Below, piece after piece: positions 50,049 through 59,063 of a stretch of 64,000 bases of DNA. Position 1 is the first letter of the stretch, and each line of letters starts with the position of its first letter. A program made the translations under genes and the position numbers. The notes under the pieces were generated by a model that saw only the letters and a list, made by a program, of their open reading frames with translations, ran no database searches and had not been told where the DNA came from. Source of the DNA: Psychromonas sp. MME1 (lineage in GTDB: Bacteria > Pseudomonadota > Gammaproteobacteria > Enterobacterales > Psychromonadaceae); contig NZ_CP160906.1 in NCBI RefSeq assembly GCF_041080865.1, positions 1,488,001-1,552,000 on the forward strand, in the 5' to 3' direction.

Positions 50049-50506
50049 TACAGTGAAAATCCTTTTAGTCGTTCGCTCAATTCATCGTTTGAAGGTAAAC
50101 CCTGTTGCAAATCTTGTTGTACTTGTTGATGCCACATCGCTTCATCCCAGAGTTCAAATTTATTTAATTGGCCCACTAACATCGTTTTTTTTTGTAGCTG
50201 TGCATGTTGCCTTAATGTGGGGGCTATTAAGGTACGTCCACCTGCATCTAATTCACACTCAGTTGCGTATCCCAAAATTAATCGTTGTAAACGTCTTTCC
50301 TGTGGATCGGTACTGGATAACAAGCGCAATTTGTTTTCTATTAATAACCACTCATTAATGGGATAGAGCAATAGACAAGGTGATTGCAAATCGATAGTGC
50401 AGACAAATTGCCCTTGGCAAGTATCGCCCAACCATTCGCGATACCGCGTTGGAATAGCAATTCTTCCTTTACTATCAAGATTAATAGCACTCGCACCACG
50501 CAACAT
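50048..50506 (-). CDS. mraZ: Transcriptional regulator MraZ
   Basis: MraZ is a double AbrB-like DNA-binding protein that represses its own dcw operon. The 152-residue protein carries two DxxGR-type repeats: [20 protein letters not shown] and [20 protein letters not shown]. It is the first dcw gene. Candidate operator boxes lie directly upstream at 50550-50584. Confidence 0.96.
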   Translation of the reverse strand: MLRGASAINLDSKGRIAIPTRYREWLGDTCQGQFVCTIDLQSPCLLLYPINEWLLIENKLRLLSSTDPQERRLQRLILGYATECELDAGGRTLIAPTLRQHAQLQKKTMLVGQLNKFELWDEAMWHQQVQQDLQQGLPSNDELSERLKGFSL

Positions 50507-50549
50507 TAATTAGCTTCCACGCTCTGAGTCGTTAAAATTCAAAAATTAT

Positions 50550-50584
50550 GACACAAAAATCCACATTTAAACACTTTTTACCAC
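50550..50584 (-). promoter_or_regulatory. Candidate MraZ operator: four direct repeats at 10-bp spacing
   Basis: On the minus strand, 44 bp upstream of the mraZ ATG, GTGGT, GTGTT, GTGGA and GTGTC follow each other at exact 10-bp steps with 5-bp AT spacers. MraZ is known to bind several TGGGN-type boxes with 5-nt spacers before its own gene; spacing, number and position fit, although the box here is GTGKN. The 300-bp gap to rsfS is otherwise AT-rich. Confidence 0.6.
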
Positions 50585-50732
50585 ATTTAGTGTTGCAAGT
50601 GTAATAAAGTCGCTAATTATTGCAAGTCAAGGGAAGTAAATTTATCTGCGCTATATCTCAAAAAAAAATTTACGTTTATTTGTTTTTTATAAAAAACAAA
50701 ACAAAAAGCCACATGTGAAATTAACATCAAAT

Positions 50733-50763
50733 TTGTTCATCTACTGTGTGAGCATGTTATACT
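50733..50763 (+). promoter_or_regulatory. Possible sigma-70 promoter of the rsfS unit
   Basis: TATACT at 50758-50763 is a good -10 box, with TTGTTC 19 bp upstream as a -35 of weaker spacing. It lies about 45 bp before the rsfS start and faces away from mraZ. Confidence 0.4.
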
Positions 50764-50808
50764 GCCCAGCTTATAAAATTTTTTATCCATTTAATAAAGG
50801 AACATCCT

Positions 50809-51135
50809 TTGCAAGAGCAACAATTAAAAGCGTTTGTGTTACAACAAATTGAAGACATGAAAGCGAAAGATATTACTGTCGTTGACGTATCAGAAACATC
50901 AGATGTCACCAACACAATGATCATTTGTACTGGTAACTCTAAACGTCACGTCCGCTCAGTAGCAGAACAAACCGCCCTCGCTGCTAAAAAAGAAGGCGAA
51001 GCTCCATTAGGGATAGAAGGACTAGAAGGCAGTGAATGGGTACTCGTTGACCTAGGAAATGTCGTACTACATGTCATGCAAGACGAAACTCGTCAGTTCT
51101 ACCAATTAGAAAAACTTTGGGAACAGTCAGCTTAA
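50809..51135 (+). CDS. rsfS: Ribosome silencing factor RsfS
   Basis: RsfS binds ribosomal protein uL14 and blocks subunit joining when nutrients are short. The 108-residue protein shows the family blocks [20 protein letters not shown] (approximate), [32 protein letters not shown] and a closing YQLEKLW. It starts with TTG, preceded by AAGGA at good distance; the N-terminus then matches the family ([16 protein letters not shown]). rlmH overlaps its stop (TAATG). Confidence 0.94.
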   Translation: MQEQQLKAFVLQQIEDMKAKDITVVDVSETSDVTNTMIICTGNSKRHVRSVAEQTALAAKKEGEAPLGIEGLEGSEWVLVDLGNVVLHVMQDETRQFYQLEKLWEQSA

Positions 51136-51605
51136 TGAAAATTCAGTTAATCGCAGTCGGTACTAAAATGCCTGACTGGGTTGAAAAAGGATATCAAGAG
51201 TACGCGCGTCGATTTCCTAACGATATGCAACTGGAATTGTTAGAAATAAACGCGGGTAAACGCGGCAAAAATGCGGACATAAAGCGCATTTTAAAAAAAG
51301 AGGGGGAATTAACCCTCGCTGCCATCCCCAAGGGTAATAAGATAGTCACCCTAGAAGTGACCGGTAAAGCGTGGACAACCGAACAACTCGCCCAAGAGAT
51401 GGTAAAGTGGCAACTCGATGCACGAAATATTAGTTTGTTAATCGGAGGTCCTGAAGGATTAGCACCGGAGTGTATCGAAAAATCCGAACAACGTTGGTCT
51501 CTTTCTGCACTAACTCTTCCCCATCCATTAGTGCGTATCATTGTTGCTGAAAGTTTATATAGGGCTTATACATTAACCATTAATCACCCCTATCACCGTG
51601 AGTAA
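51135..51605 (+). CDS. rlmH: 23S rRNA pseudouridine(1915) N3-methyltransferase
   Basis: RlmH is a small SPOUT-class methyltransferase acting on the assembled ribosome. The 156-residue protein starts [20 protein letters not shown] and has the trefoil-knot SAM site [21 protein letters not shown] and the C-terminal [18 protein letters not shown]. The frame opens 18 bp earlier, but the ATG at 51135 overlaps the rsfS stop and matches the family start. Confidence 0.96.
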   Translation: MKIQLIAVGTKMPDWVEKGYQEYARRFPNDMQLELLEINAGKRGKNADIKRILKKEGELTLAAIPKGNKIVTLEVTGKAWTTEQLAQEMVKWQLDARNISLLIGGPEGLAPECIEKSEQRWSLSALTLPHPLVRIIVAESLYRAYTLTINHPYHRE

Positions 51606-51608
51606 TTC

Positions 51609-53489
51609 GTGGTAAAGAAAAAAATTAACATAAGAAATCACTCCGCAGAGTCAGCACTATTTATGCGCCGAACGATCGTGGTGTTTATCTTTATTATTAT
51701 CGCTATTGGTATTTTAATTAGTAACCTTTATTACTTACAGATCAATTCCTTTGAAAGTTATCAAACACGTTCAAATTCAAACCGTATTAGCGTACAAACT
51801 ATTCCGCCTAATCGCGGCTTAATTTATGATAGAAATGGCATAATTTTAGCTGAGAACCGACCTGTTTACAGTCTTGATGTTATTGTTAATAAAACAAAAA
51901 ATCTTAAAGCCAATTTGTTGGAATTGCAAAAGCTCCTATCATTAACCGATCAAGATATTGAACATTTTTATCGTAATAACCGCCATGCAAGATCTTACAA
52001 ATCAATCACCATCAAAGAGCAATTAACAGAAAAAGAAGTCGCCTTATTCACTGTAAACCAACATAAGTTTGTCGGCTTTTCTATCCAAGCAAGCCTAAAA
52101 CGTTTTTATCCCTTTGGTGATGCCTTTACCCATGTTCTTGGTTATATTGCCAAAATCAATAGTCGCGATTTAAAAAATATTGAACAGCGTGGTGAAAGCT
52201 CAGTTTATCGTGGTACTAAATATATCGGAAAACTCGGCATTGAAAGGTATTACGAAGATATCTTGCATGGTTCTCCAGGACAACGACAAGTGGAGGTTGA
52301 TAGTTGGGGTAAAGTGATCCGTACCCTTGATTACACAGCCCCCATACCCGGTAAAGATTTAAAACTAAATATCGATATAAAATTACAACTAAAGGCACAG
52401 GAACTTTTAGGAAATCAACGTGGCAGCGTGATAGTAATGAATGCAAAAACGGGCGGCATTTTAACCCTTATTTCCACCCCGAGTTATGACCCTAACCTTT
52501 TTGTTCAAGGAATTAGCAACAAAAACTATCAAGCGCTGATCAATTCGACCGATCGCCCTCTCATCAATAGGGCAACACAGGGTCGTTATCCTCCGGCCTC
52601 AACAATCAAACCGCAAATGGCATTGGTGGCATTAAATACAGATGTTATTACCGAAAACACTGTGATTAACGATCCGGGATGGTGGATTGTACCAGGTACA
52701 AAACGTCGTTTTAGAGACTGGAAACGTTGGGGGCATGGAAAGGTCGATGTTAAACATGCAATAGAGCAAAGTTGCGACACTTTTTTCTACGACGCCTCCT
52801 ATAAAATTGGCATTGATCGCATTAACCCATTTATGGAAAGTTTTGGCTTTGGTCAGTACAGTGGTTTGGATATTTCCGAAGAAACCAAAGCAATAATGCC
52901 TTCCCGAGAATGGAAACAAGCTCGTTTTCGCCAACCGTGGTATGACGGTGACACTATATCTATCGGTATTGGCCAAGGTTACTGGACAGTAACGCCTATT
53001 CAATTAACTAAAGCCACAACAATTTTAGCTCGCCGAGGGGAGATCGTCGAACCACGTATTTTAAAATCGATAATCTCTGCAAAGGGCTCTTTTTCACCAA
53101 TCAGTGAAACGAAACAACCTATTCAAGTAAATAATCCCCACTATTGGGATATCGCACTAAATGCAATGCGAGGAGTAACCAGTGAACAAACAGGTACTGC
53201 GCATAGAGCCTTTGCTGATACAGCCTATACGGTTGCGGGGAAATCGGGTACAGCGCAAGTCGTCAACATGAAAGAAGATGAAAAATATGATGCTAGCACC
53301 ATGAAAGAACACCACCGAGATAACGCCATGTTTGTTGCCTTTGCCCCCTTTGACTCTCCAGAAGTCGTTGTCACTGTCATCTTAGAAAATGCGGGAGGCG
53401 GAAGCTCACACGCGGCACCCATTGCAAGAACAATGCTTGATGAGTATTTCAATAATAAAGCAGTAAATTCTCAATCATTGAGGTTTTAA
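51609..53489 (+). CDS. mrdA: Peptidoglycan D,D-transpeptidase MrdA (PBP2)
   Basis: PBP2 is the elongasome transpeptidase. The 626-residue protein has an N-terminal membrane segment (about residues 20-42), a dimer domain with the [20 protein letters not shown] block, and the penicillin-binding domain: [13 protein letters not shown] for the serine motif (more often PGSTFK in relatives), [13 protein letters not shown] for the second, and AGKSGTAQV for the KSGT motif. It starts with GTG 3 bp after rlmH. mrdB follows 2 bp downstream. Confidence 0.96.
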   Translation: MVKKKINIRNHSAESALFMRRTIVVFIFIIIAIGILISNLYYLQINSFESYQTRSNSNRISVQTIPPNRGLIYDRNGIILAENRPVYSLDVIVNKTKNLKANLLELQKLLSLTDQDIEHFYRNNRHARSYKSITIKEQLTEKEVALFTVNQHKFVGFSIQASLKRFYPFGDAFTHVLGYIAKINSRDLKNIEQRGESSVYRGTKYIGKLGIERYYEDILHGSPGQRQVEVDSWGKVIRTLDYTAPIPGKDLKLNIDIKLQLKAQELLGNQRGSVIVMNAKTGGILTLISTPSYDPNLFVQGISNKNYQALINSTDRPLINRATQGRYPPASTIKPQMALVALNTDVITENTVINDPGWWIVPGTKRRFRDWKRWGHGKVDVKHAIEQSCDTFFYDASYKIGIDRINPFMESFGFGQYSGLDISEETKAIMPSREWKQARFRQPWYDGDTISIGIGQGYWTVTPIQLTKATTILARRGEIVEPRILKSIISAKGSFSPISETKQPIQVNNPHYWDIALNAMRGVTSEQTGTAHRAFADTAYTVAGKSGTAQVVNMKEDEKYDASTMKEHHRDNAMFVAFAPFDSPEVVVTVILENAGGGSSHAAPIARTMLDEYFNNKAVNSQSLRF

Positions 53490-53491
53490 TT

Positions 53492-54592
53492 ATGGTTAGT
53501 ACACAAGCTCAAAAGAGTATTTTCTATCGTTTGCATATTGACCCATTCCTGTTGTTGGGTATTTTTACTTTAATGGCAATGAGTTTAGCTATTCTCTATT
53601 CCGTGGGAGGGATGGAGATGTTAAATAGACAGGTTGTTCGTTTAACTATCGCTTTTACGGTAATGCTAGTATTAGCCCAAATATCACCAGAAATTTATGA
53701 ACGCTGGACACCGGCTATCTTTATCATTTGCGTCTTATTATTGATTGCCGTTTTAGTTGTTGGACATACAGGTAAAGGTGCACAGCGCTGGTTAGATCTC
53801 GGCTTTACAAAATTCCAACCATCAGAAGTCATGAAGCTTATTATGCCCTTCATGGTGGCCTATTATATCAGCCAATACACACTTCCACCGCGCATTAAAC
53901 AAATCTTTATTGCTATTACTATTATTATTATTCCAACCTTATTGATTGCGAAACAACCCGATTTAGGCACATCAATTTTAATTGCTTCATCGGGTATTTT
54001 TGTGCTCTTTTTATCCGGTGTATCATGGTTATATATTGGAGTGGCGACGGCAGCAATTTTAGCGTTTATCCCTATTCTATGGTTTTATTTAATGCATGAC
54101 TATCAACGAGGCCGCGTCTTAACATTACTTAATCCTGAAGCAGATCCTCTTGGTACAGGCTACCACATTATTCAATCGAAAATAGCCATTGGCTCTGGTG
54201 GTTTATGGGGTAAAGGTTGGTTACAAGGCACCCAATCCCAATTGGAGTTTTTGCCTGAACGACATACCGATTTTATATTTTCTGTTTTTTCCGAAGAATT
54301 TGGCTTCGTCGGTATACTGGTATTATTAACAATCTATATTTTAATTATTGCACGCGGACTATGGATAGCTAATCAAGCACAAAATGCTTTCACTCGTGCC
54401 GTTGCAGGCTCAATTATATTAACATTTTTTGTCTATATTTTTGTTAATATTGGGATGGTTAGTGGCATTTTACCCGTCGTTGGTGTGCCTCTGCCATTAA
54501 TCAGTTTTGGTGGAACCTCTATAGTGACATTACTCGCAGGTTTTGGTGTGCTAATGTCGATTAACACTCACAAACGCTTCAACAGAAAATAA
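53492..54592 (+). CDS. mrdB: Rod shape-determining protein RodA (SEDS glycosyltransferase)
   Basis: RodA polymerises lipid II for side-wall growth together with PBP2. The 366-residue protein has about ten membrane segments with the SEDS blocks [52 protein letters not shown] and [12 protein letters not shown]. It lies directly after mrdA and before rlpA, the standard elongation order. Confidence 0.96.
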   Translation: MVSTQAQKSIFYRLHIDPFLLLGIFTLMAMSLAILYSVGGMEMLNRQVVRLTIAFTVMLVLAQISPEIYERWTPAIFIICVLLLIAVLVVGHTGKGAQRWLDLGFTKFQPSEVMKLIMPFMVAYYISQYTLPPRIKQIFIAITIIIIPTLLIAKQPDLGTSILIASSGIFVLFLSGVSWLYIGVATAAILAFIPILWFYLMHDYQRGRVLTLLNPEADPLGTGYHIIQSKIAIGSGGLWGKGWLQGTQSQLEFLPERHTDFIFSVFSEEFGFVGILVLLTIYILIIARGLWIANQAQNAFTRAVAGSIILTFFVYIFVNIGMVSGILPVVGVPLPLISFGGTSIVTLLAGFGVLMSINTHKRFNRK

Positions 54593-54608
54593 GGGAAATA
54601 AAGGAATA

Positions 54609-55391
54609 ATGAGACGATTTAATTTTACCATTTTACTGATAGCCCTTAGCTCACTACTAATCAGCTGCTCTAGTTCAAACAATCGTTATAAAATAAAGGA
54701 TGACCATAAACCAGCTGAAATCCCACCACTCGCCCATGTTGAAGATGCAACACCTCGTTATGAACCCTATTCTCGTGGGGGGAATAGCGATTACACGGTA
54801 CGCGGAATTAAATATAAAGTGCTCAAGAATATTAGCGAATTTAACGAGTCAGGTAAGGCTTCATGGTATGGTAAAAAATTCCACGGCCACCTTACCTCCA
54901 ATGGCGAACGTTATAATATGTTCGCCATGAGTGCTGCGCACAAAAATCTCCCTTTACCTAGCTATGTAAAAGTGACCAACTTAAAAAACAATAAACAAGT
55001 GATAGTGCGGGTAAATGACCGCGGTCCTTTCCACGAAGGACGAATTATTGACCTCTCCTATGCGGCTGCAGATAAGTTGGATATGTTAAATGCAGGGACT
55101 GCCGATGTGGCTATTACATTACTGCACTTTCCTCAGGAAGAAAATTTAGAGGATCATATTGGCGAAGAGTTTTATGTCCAATATTTGGTGACTTCACAAC
55201 AGGATAAGGCACAGCAGCAAGGCCAAAAAAATGCGCAGCTTTACCAAGCAAAGCATCAAATAATAGAGGGCGATAACAAATATAAACTGCGTTTAGGTCC
55301 ATTCAATAGTGCATTAAAAGCACAAGAAATACTTAAAAAAATACGCGTTGTACACCCTAGTGCATTTATTATTAAGCAAAAACAACCTTAA
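54609..55391 (+). CDS. rlpA: Septal ring lytic transglycosylase RlpA family lipoprotein
   Basis: RlpA cleaves denuded glycan strands at the septum. The 260-residue protein begins with a lipoprotein signal (MRRFNFTILLIALSSLLISC, acylated Cys at residue 20), then a double-psi beta-barrel domain (GKASWYGKKFHGHLTSNGER, RVNDRGPFHEGRIIDLSYAA) and ends in a SPOR domain (YKLRLGPFNSALKAQEILKK). It is the last gene of the elongation unit. Often dacA follows; here a MITE-like element lies immediately downstream. Confidence 0.94.
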   Translation: MRRFNFTILLIALSSLLISCSSSNNRYKIKDDHKPAEIPPLAHVEDATPRYEPYSRGGNSDYTVRGIKYKVLKNISEFNESGKASWYGKKFHGHLTSNGERYNMFAMSAAHKNLPLPSYVKVTNLKNNKQVIVRVNDRGPFHEGRIIDLSYAAADKLDMLNAGTADVAITLLHFPQEENLEDHIGEEFYVQYLVTSQQDKAQQQGQKNAQLYQAKHQIIEGDNKYKLRLGPFNSALKAQEILKKIRVVHPSAFIIKQKQP

Positions 55392-55395
55392 AATA

Positions 55396-55557
55396 ATACC
55401 CATCGGATTAAGTATGTGATCCCAATTTTGCGTAGGAAAAACAGCTTAATTCAAGGCGTAATTTGACGTAAATGGTTATTCCCTTTGCGAAAATTACAAC
55501 GCAGCAGTAAGTTGTTTTAACCAGTAAAATAGATCAGCTATTTATCGGAATTGGTAT
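55396..55557 (+). mobile_element. MITE-like element, copy 4
   Basis: This 162-bp element has ends ATACCCATCGG and CGGAATTGGTAT, same direction as copy 1 but of the CTGCTGCGTTG subfamily like copy 3. It begins 4 bp after the rlpA stop and supplies the last codons and the stop of the gene at 55538-56278. Confidence 0.85.
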
Positions 55558-56278
55558 TATTACGCAAATATCCAGGCACATTCGTGGTTATCGATTTAGC
55601 TCCCCAGCGAATAAAACGTTGCGCGGTTTGCAAATCATCAATGGTCCAAACATGATATTCATAGCCATTATTAATGATCCCAGTAACAAAGGCTTCATTA
55701 ATATATTCACAATTACTGCTAAAACCATCGGCTTGGCATCGCTGCAACTGTTGTAGCGTGTCGGCCAGTGAGGGTGATAATTCGCCTTGCGCGTTAAGTA
55801 TGACATCACAAAGCCAAAAAACATGAAAATGACTTGCCTGAGACTTTAAGGCCTGCACCACTTCAATAGAAAAACAGAGAAATACCACCTGCTGCGCAGT
55901 GAGATGCGACTTTTTAACCTCCTCAAGTAATGTTGGAATAATTTCAAGACCTGATTTGATCTCAATATATATCTTTTTTGACACAGGAATAGTACGCAAC
56001 ACTTCGGCAAGTGTTGGCATCAAACAGTTTTGGTAACAACGGCTATGATGCGAGCCAACATCAAGTTTACGCAATGCTGCTAATGTTGACTGAGCAATAT
56101 CGCTGTTTATATTAGTAATACGTTCTGTGTTTGTGTCGTGAAAACAGACTATAAATCCATCTTTAGTTAATTGGAAATCGCCTTCAATGGCATCCGCTTG
56201 CTGTTGCCAAGCGAGCTCAAAAGCTGCCAGCGTATTTTCAGGTGCATCCTTTGATGCGCCTCGATGTGCAACAATCAT
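55538..56278 (-). CDS. ugpQ: Glycerophosphodiester phosphodiesterase (UgpQ-like, cytoplasmic)
   Basis: This enzyme splits glycerophosphodiesters into glycerol 3-phosphate and an alcohol, feeding the glpD route. The 246-residue GDPD-family protein shows HRGASKDAPENTLAAFELAW at the N-terminus (His5-Arg6), the metal residues Glu32 and Asp34, FHDTNTERITN with His47, and a closing VWTIDDLQTAQRFIRWGAKSI stretch. No signal peptide is present, which favours the cytoplasmic UgpQ over periplasmic GlpQ. The last residues NTNSDK and the stop codon lie inside a MITE-like element, so the original C-terminus may have been different. Confidence 0.9.
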   Translation of the reverse strand: MIVAHRGASKDAPENTLAAFELAWQQQADAIEGDFQLTKDGFIVCFHDTNTERITNINSDIAQSTLAALRKLDVGSHHSRCYQNCLMPTLAEVLRTIPVSKKIYIEIKSGLEIIPTLLEEVKKSHLTAQQVVFLCFSIEVVQALKSQASHFHVFWLCDVILNAQGELSPSLADTLQQLQRCQADGFSSNCEYINEAFVTGIINNGYEYHVWTIDDLQTAQRFIRWGAKSITTNVPGYLRNNTNSDK

Positions 56279-56340
56279 GACATTCTCCCAAATACACCGG
56301 CCGCCTTTAAAGGTATTCCGATTTAATTAAATTAACGTAA

Positions 56341-57666
56341 TCACTGCCCCGCTATTTTCATTTTTTTGATTAAAATAGAGCCCGTTTTCAAACTACTACG
56401 TGGGTCGATATCATCGGCAATCGCTTCAATATCCATAAACATCTCTTTTAAATTACCAGCAATAGTTATCTCATGAACAGGGTAAGCAATTATGCCATTT
56501 TCAATCCAAAAGCCAGCCGCACCACGGGAATAGTCTCCCGTCACCATGTTAACGCCCTGCCCCATTAACTCAGTAATAAAAAGACCTGAGCCCATCTGCT
56601 TGAACAGCGCCGCGCGATCTAAACCACTGCCATTAACAAACCAATTGTGGATACCGCCTGCATGCCCGGTACTGTCCATGTTCATTTTACGTGCTGCATA
56701 CCCCGTCAATAAATAAGTTTGCAAAACGCCCTGCTCTACAATATTACGGGTAATCGTTTTACCACCTTCTTGATCAAAGGGAGCACTGGCAATGCCCTTA
56801 GACAAATGTGGTTTCTCTGCAATTTCAAGCCACTCAGGAAATATTTGCGTCTCTAAGCTATCAAGTAAAAAGCTCGATTTTTTGTAAAGATTGGTGCCGC
56901 TAATGGCCCCCACTAAGTGACCAAATAAACTACTTGCAACTTCCGGTGCAAAAATAACCGGAGCTTGCTGGGTTTTTATTTTCTGCGCGCCTAAACGATT
57001 CACGGCTCGTTTGATGGCATCCTCTGCGACCCATTTTGCAGAAAATAGATCCTGAATATCTCGCCCACTGGTGTAGCTATAATCGCGTTGCATCTCTTGT
57101 TCTTGCTGCGCAATCAGCATGCAGCTTAGACTATGGCGACTGCTTGCATAGCTATTTAAAAAACCATGGGTATTGCCATAAACTTTAATACTGGAATGGC
57201 TATTTACCTGTGCACCATCGGAATTGACAATGCGTTTGTCGCCGCCTAAGGCTAAATCTTCGCACTCCTTGGCAATAGCCAATAAGTAATCCGTATTATG
57301 GGTATTGGGGTGGTAGAGATCTAAATCCTGTGGATTTCTCTCCAAATATTGCTCATCAAGTAATCCCGCGTATTTATCAACACTGGTATATTTAGCAATA
57401 TTAACCGCTGCTTTGACTGATGCGTGAATCGCCTCTGAACTAAGGTCGGCTGTCGAAGCACTGCCCTTACAATGATTAACATAAACACTGATGCCCATGG
57501 CGCCATCATTATTGAACTCAATATTTTCAACTTCACCCAAGCGCGTATTTACAGAAATGCCTGCTGTTTTACCTAATGCAACTTCAGCTTGATCAACCCC
57601 TAATTGTTTGGCAATAGTTAACGCTTCCTGTACAGCCTCTTCGAGCTGTTGTTTCTGTTCAATCAT
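56341..57666 (-). CDS. pmbA: Metalloprotease subunit PmbA (TldE)
   Basis: PmbA partners with TldD in a heterodimeric metalloprotease that degrades and matures unfolded peptides such as microcin precursors and the CcdA antitoxin. The 441-residue protein has AGISVNTRLGEVENIEFNND, HAGGIHNWFVNGSG, TELMGQGVNMVTGDYSRGAAG and a C-terminal NLKEMFMDIEAIADDID. The frame opens 153 bp further upstream, but the ATG at 57666 (MIEQKQQLEEAVQEAL) matches the family. It diverges from darP. Confidence 0.95.
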   Translation of the reverse strand: MIEQKQQLEEAVQEALTIAKQLGVDQAEVALGKTAGISVNTRLGEVENIEFNNDGAMGISVYVNHCKGSASTADLSSEAIHASVKAAVNIAKYTSVDKYAGLLDEQYLERNPQDLDLYHPNTHNTDYLLAIAKECEDLALGGDKRIVNSDGAQVNSHSSIKVYGNTHGFLNSYASSRHSLSCMLIAQQEQEMQRDYSYTSGRDIQDLFSAKWVAEDAIKRAVNRLGAQKIKTQQAPVIFAPEVASSLFGHLVGAISGTNLYKKSSFLLDSLETQIFPEWLEIAEKPHLSKGIASAPFDQEGGKTITRNIVEQGVLQTYLLTGYAARKMNMDSTGHAGGIHNWFVNGSGLDRAALFKQMGSGLFITELMGQGVNMVTGDYSRGAAGFWIENGIIAYPVHEITIAGNLKEMFMDIEAIADDIDPRSSLKTGSILIKKMKIAGQ

Positions 57667-57839
57667 AAGTAATACACCACTAAAATTAAAATATATAAGC
57701 AAAGAATAACATGCTTTAGTACAAGCTTCCTGTGAAGATGCTATGATATGCATAATTATGAGTCGATGCCATGCACTTCGCTGTGAATGCGCTAAAATCA
57801 TTGCACTATTTTTCCTCAATCGTTATAGAAAAGAACCCT

Positions 57840-58349
57840 ATGAACCACAAAGTAGAAGAAATCCAAGAAGAAGATGAGATCAGTAAATCACAAATAAAAC
57901 GTGAAGCTGAAGCCTTAAAGTTAGTCGGCCATCAATTAGTCGCTTTGAATAAAAAACAGTTAGCGCAAATACCTGCTAGTGAACTATTATTACATGCAAT
58001 TTCCGTCGCCCATAAAATAGTAGGCAAACATGAAGCGCTGCGTCGTCAAATGCAATATATTGGTAAGGTATTACGCAGTGAAGATATCGAAGCAATCACC
58101 GCAACCATTGATAAATTAAACAATAAACATCAACAGTTAACTCATGCCTCACAGAAGTTAGAGCAATTATGCGATGATTTAGTTGCACAGGGGGATCCTA
58201 AAATTAACCAATTATTAGCCGATTTCCCACAACTCGAGCGACAAAAATTGCGTCAGCTGGTACGTCAGGCAAATAAAGAGATAAAACAAGAAAAGCCATT
58301 AAAAACGGTTAAAGAGCTATTTGCCTACTTAAAACCAACTTGTTTATAA
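57840..58349 (+). CDS. darP: Ribosome biogenesis factor DarP (YjgA)
   Basis: DarP (formerly YjgA) assists late assembly of the 50S subunit. The 169-residue, highly charged helical protein has the family blocks ISKSQIKREAEALKLVGHQL and LRRQMQYIGKVLRSEDIEAI and a closing LRQLVRQANKEIKQEKPLKT. The frame opens at 57771, but the ATG at 57840 matches the family. The pmbA-darP divergent arrangement is shared by many gammaproteobacteria. Confidence 0.94.
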   Translation: MNHKVEEIQEEDEISKSQIKREAEALKLVGHQLVALNKKQLAQIPASELLLHAISVAHKIVGKHEALRRQMQYIGKVLRSEDIEAITATIDKLNNKHQQLTHASQKLEQLCDDLVAQGDPKINQLLADFPQLERQKLRQLVRQANKEIKQEKPLKTVKELFAYLKPTCL

Positions 58350-58357
58350 CAATGACC

Positions 58358-58423
58358 TTATGTTACGTCTTGCTCTGCTACCCTAGGGAACGTCTGACAA
58401 AGCATCTGAGGTAACATGGGTAT
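58358..58423 (+). repeat. Dispersed repeat family 2, partial copy C
   Basis: ATGTTACGTCTTGCTCTG, a TACCCTAG stretch, and a GAGGTAACATGGGTAT end resemble the right part of the copy at 12208-12443. It lies between darP and the DUF2750 gene. Confidence 0.5.
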
Positions 58424-58478
58424 ATTTACTGTTAATGCAGTATACTGCCAGCATACATATAACTAACTGAGACAAATA

Positions 58479-58838
58479 ATGAGCGACATCAATCCAATAC
58501 TGAGTGAATTTTTAACTGAAATAAAACCAACTCAACAATTATGGGCATTGCAAGATAAAGAGAGTGAAGATTGGGTCGTCCTTGATTCTCTCCATTATCA
58601 AGAAACCGAAGTAATGCCTCTCTGGTCTAGCGCAGAACTTGCACAGCAACACTGTACTGAAGAATGGTCAGCGTATCTCCCGGCTGCAATTTCACTAGCT
58701 GAATGGTTAGAGTTTTGGGTGGCAGACCTTGTTGAAGATGATATTGTCATTGGCATTAATTGGCTAGGTGAAGAAAGTGATCTGGAAATTGATTTAGATG
58801 AATTAACACATGCATTAGCAGAAATAGAAACGTTATAA
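58479..58838 (+). CDS. DUF2750 domain-containing protein
   Basis: This 119-residue, acidic, soluble protein carries the family's layout: QQLWALQDKESEDWVVLDS, an MPLWSSAELAQQHCTEEW stretch, an LAEWLEFWVADLVEDDIVIG stretch and an acidic tail (DLEIDLDELTHALAEIETL). The function is unknown. It stands alone between a repeat and the chitobiase terminator. After its stop a 24-bp near-copy of its last codons repeats (58818 and 58844). Confidence 0.85.
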   Translation: MSDINPILSEFLTEIKPTQQLWALQDKESEDWVVLDSLHYQETEVMPLWSSAELAQQHCTEEWSAYLPAAISLAEWLEFWVADLVEDDIVIGINWLGEESDLEIDLDELTHALAEIETL

Positions 58839-58867
58839 CTATAGCCGAAATAGAAATGTTATAACCA

Positions 58868-58900
58868 TAAAATGTACTTTTTTATAAAGTGCATTTTATT
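58868..58900 (+). terminator. Probable terminator after the DUF2750 gene
   Basis: AAAATGTACTTT / AAAGTGCATTTT pair around TTTATA, with one mismatch, and the right arm leads into TTATTT. It lies 30 bp past the stop at 58838. Confidence 0.6.
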
Positions 58901-59007
58901 TCCCCCCCATCTCTATACCCCATTGAATTTATTCCCCCTACACATAGCAATTACTATCAGATATAAAAGCAGCCTTAATTGCTACAACATATCGCGGTAA
59001 AAGAAAC

Positions 59008-59038
59008 AAAAAAAGGTGACTCTTGCGACCCACCTTTT
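59008..59038 (-). terminator. Rho-independent terminator after the chitobiase gene
   Basis: On the minus strand AAAAGGTG / CACCTTTT flank a 12-nt loop and lead into TTTTTTT, about 26 bp past the chitobiase stop. Confidence 0.85.
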
Positions 59039-59063
59039 AGCAATGCAATGTTAATTACAATGT

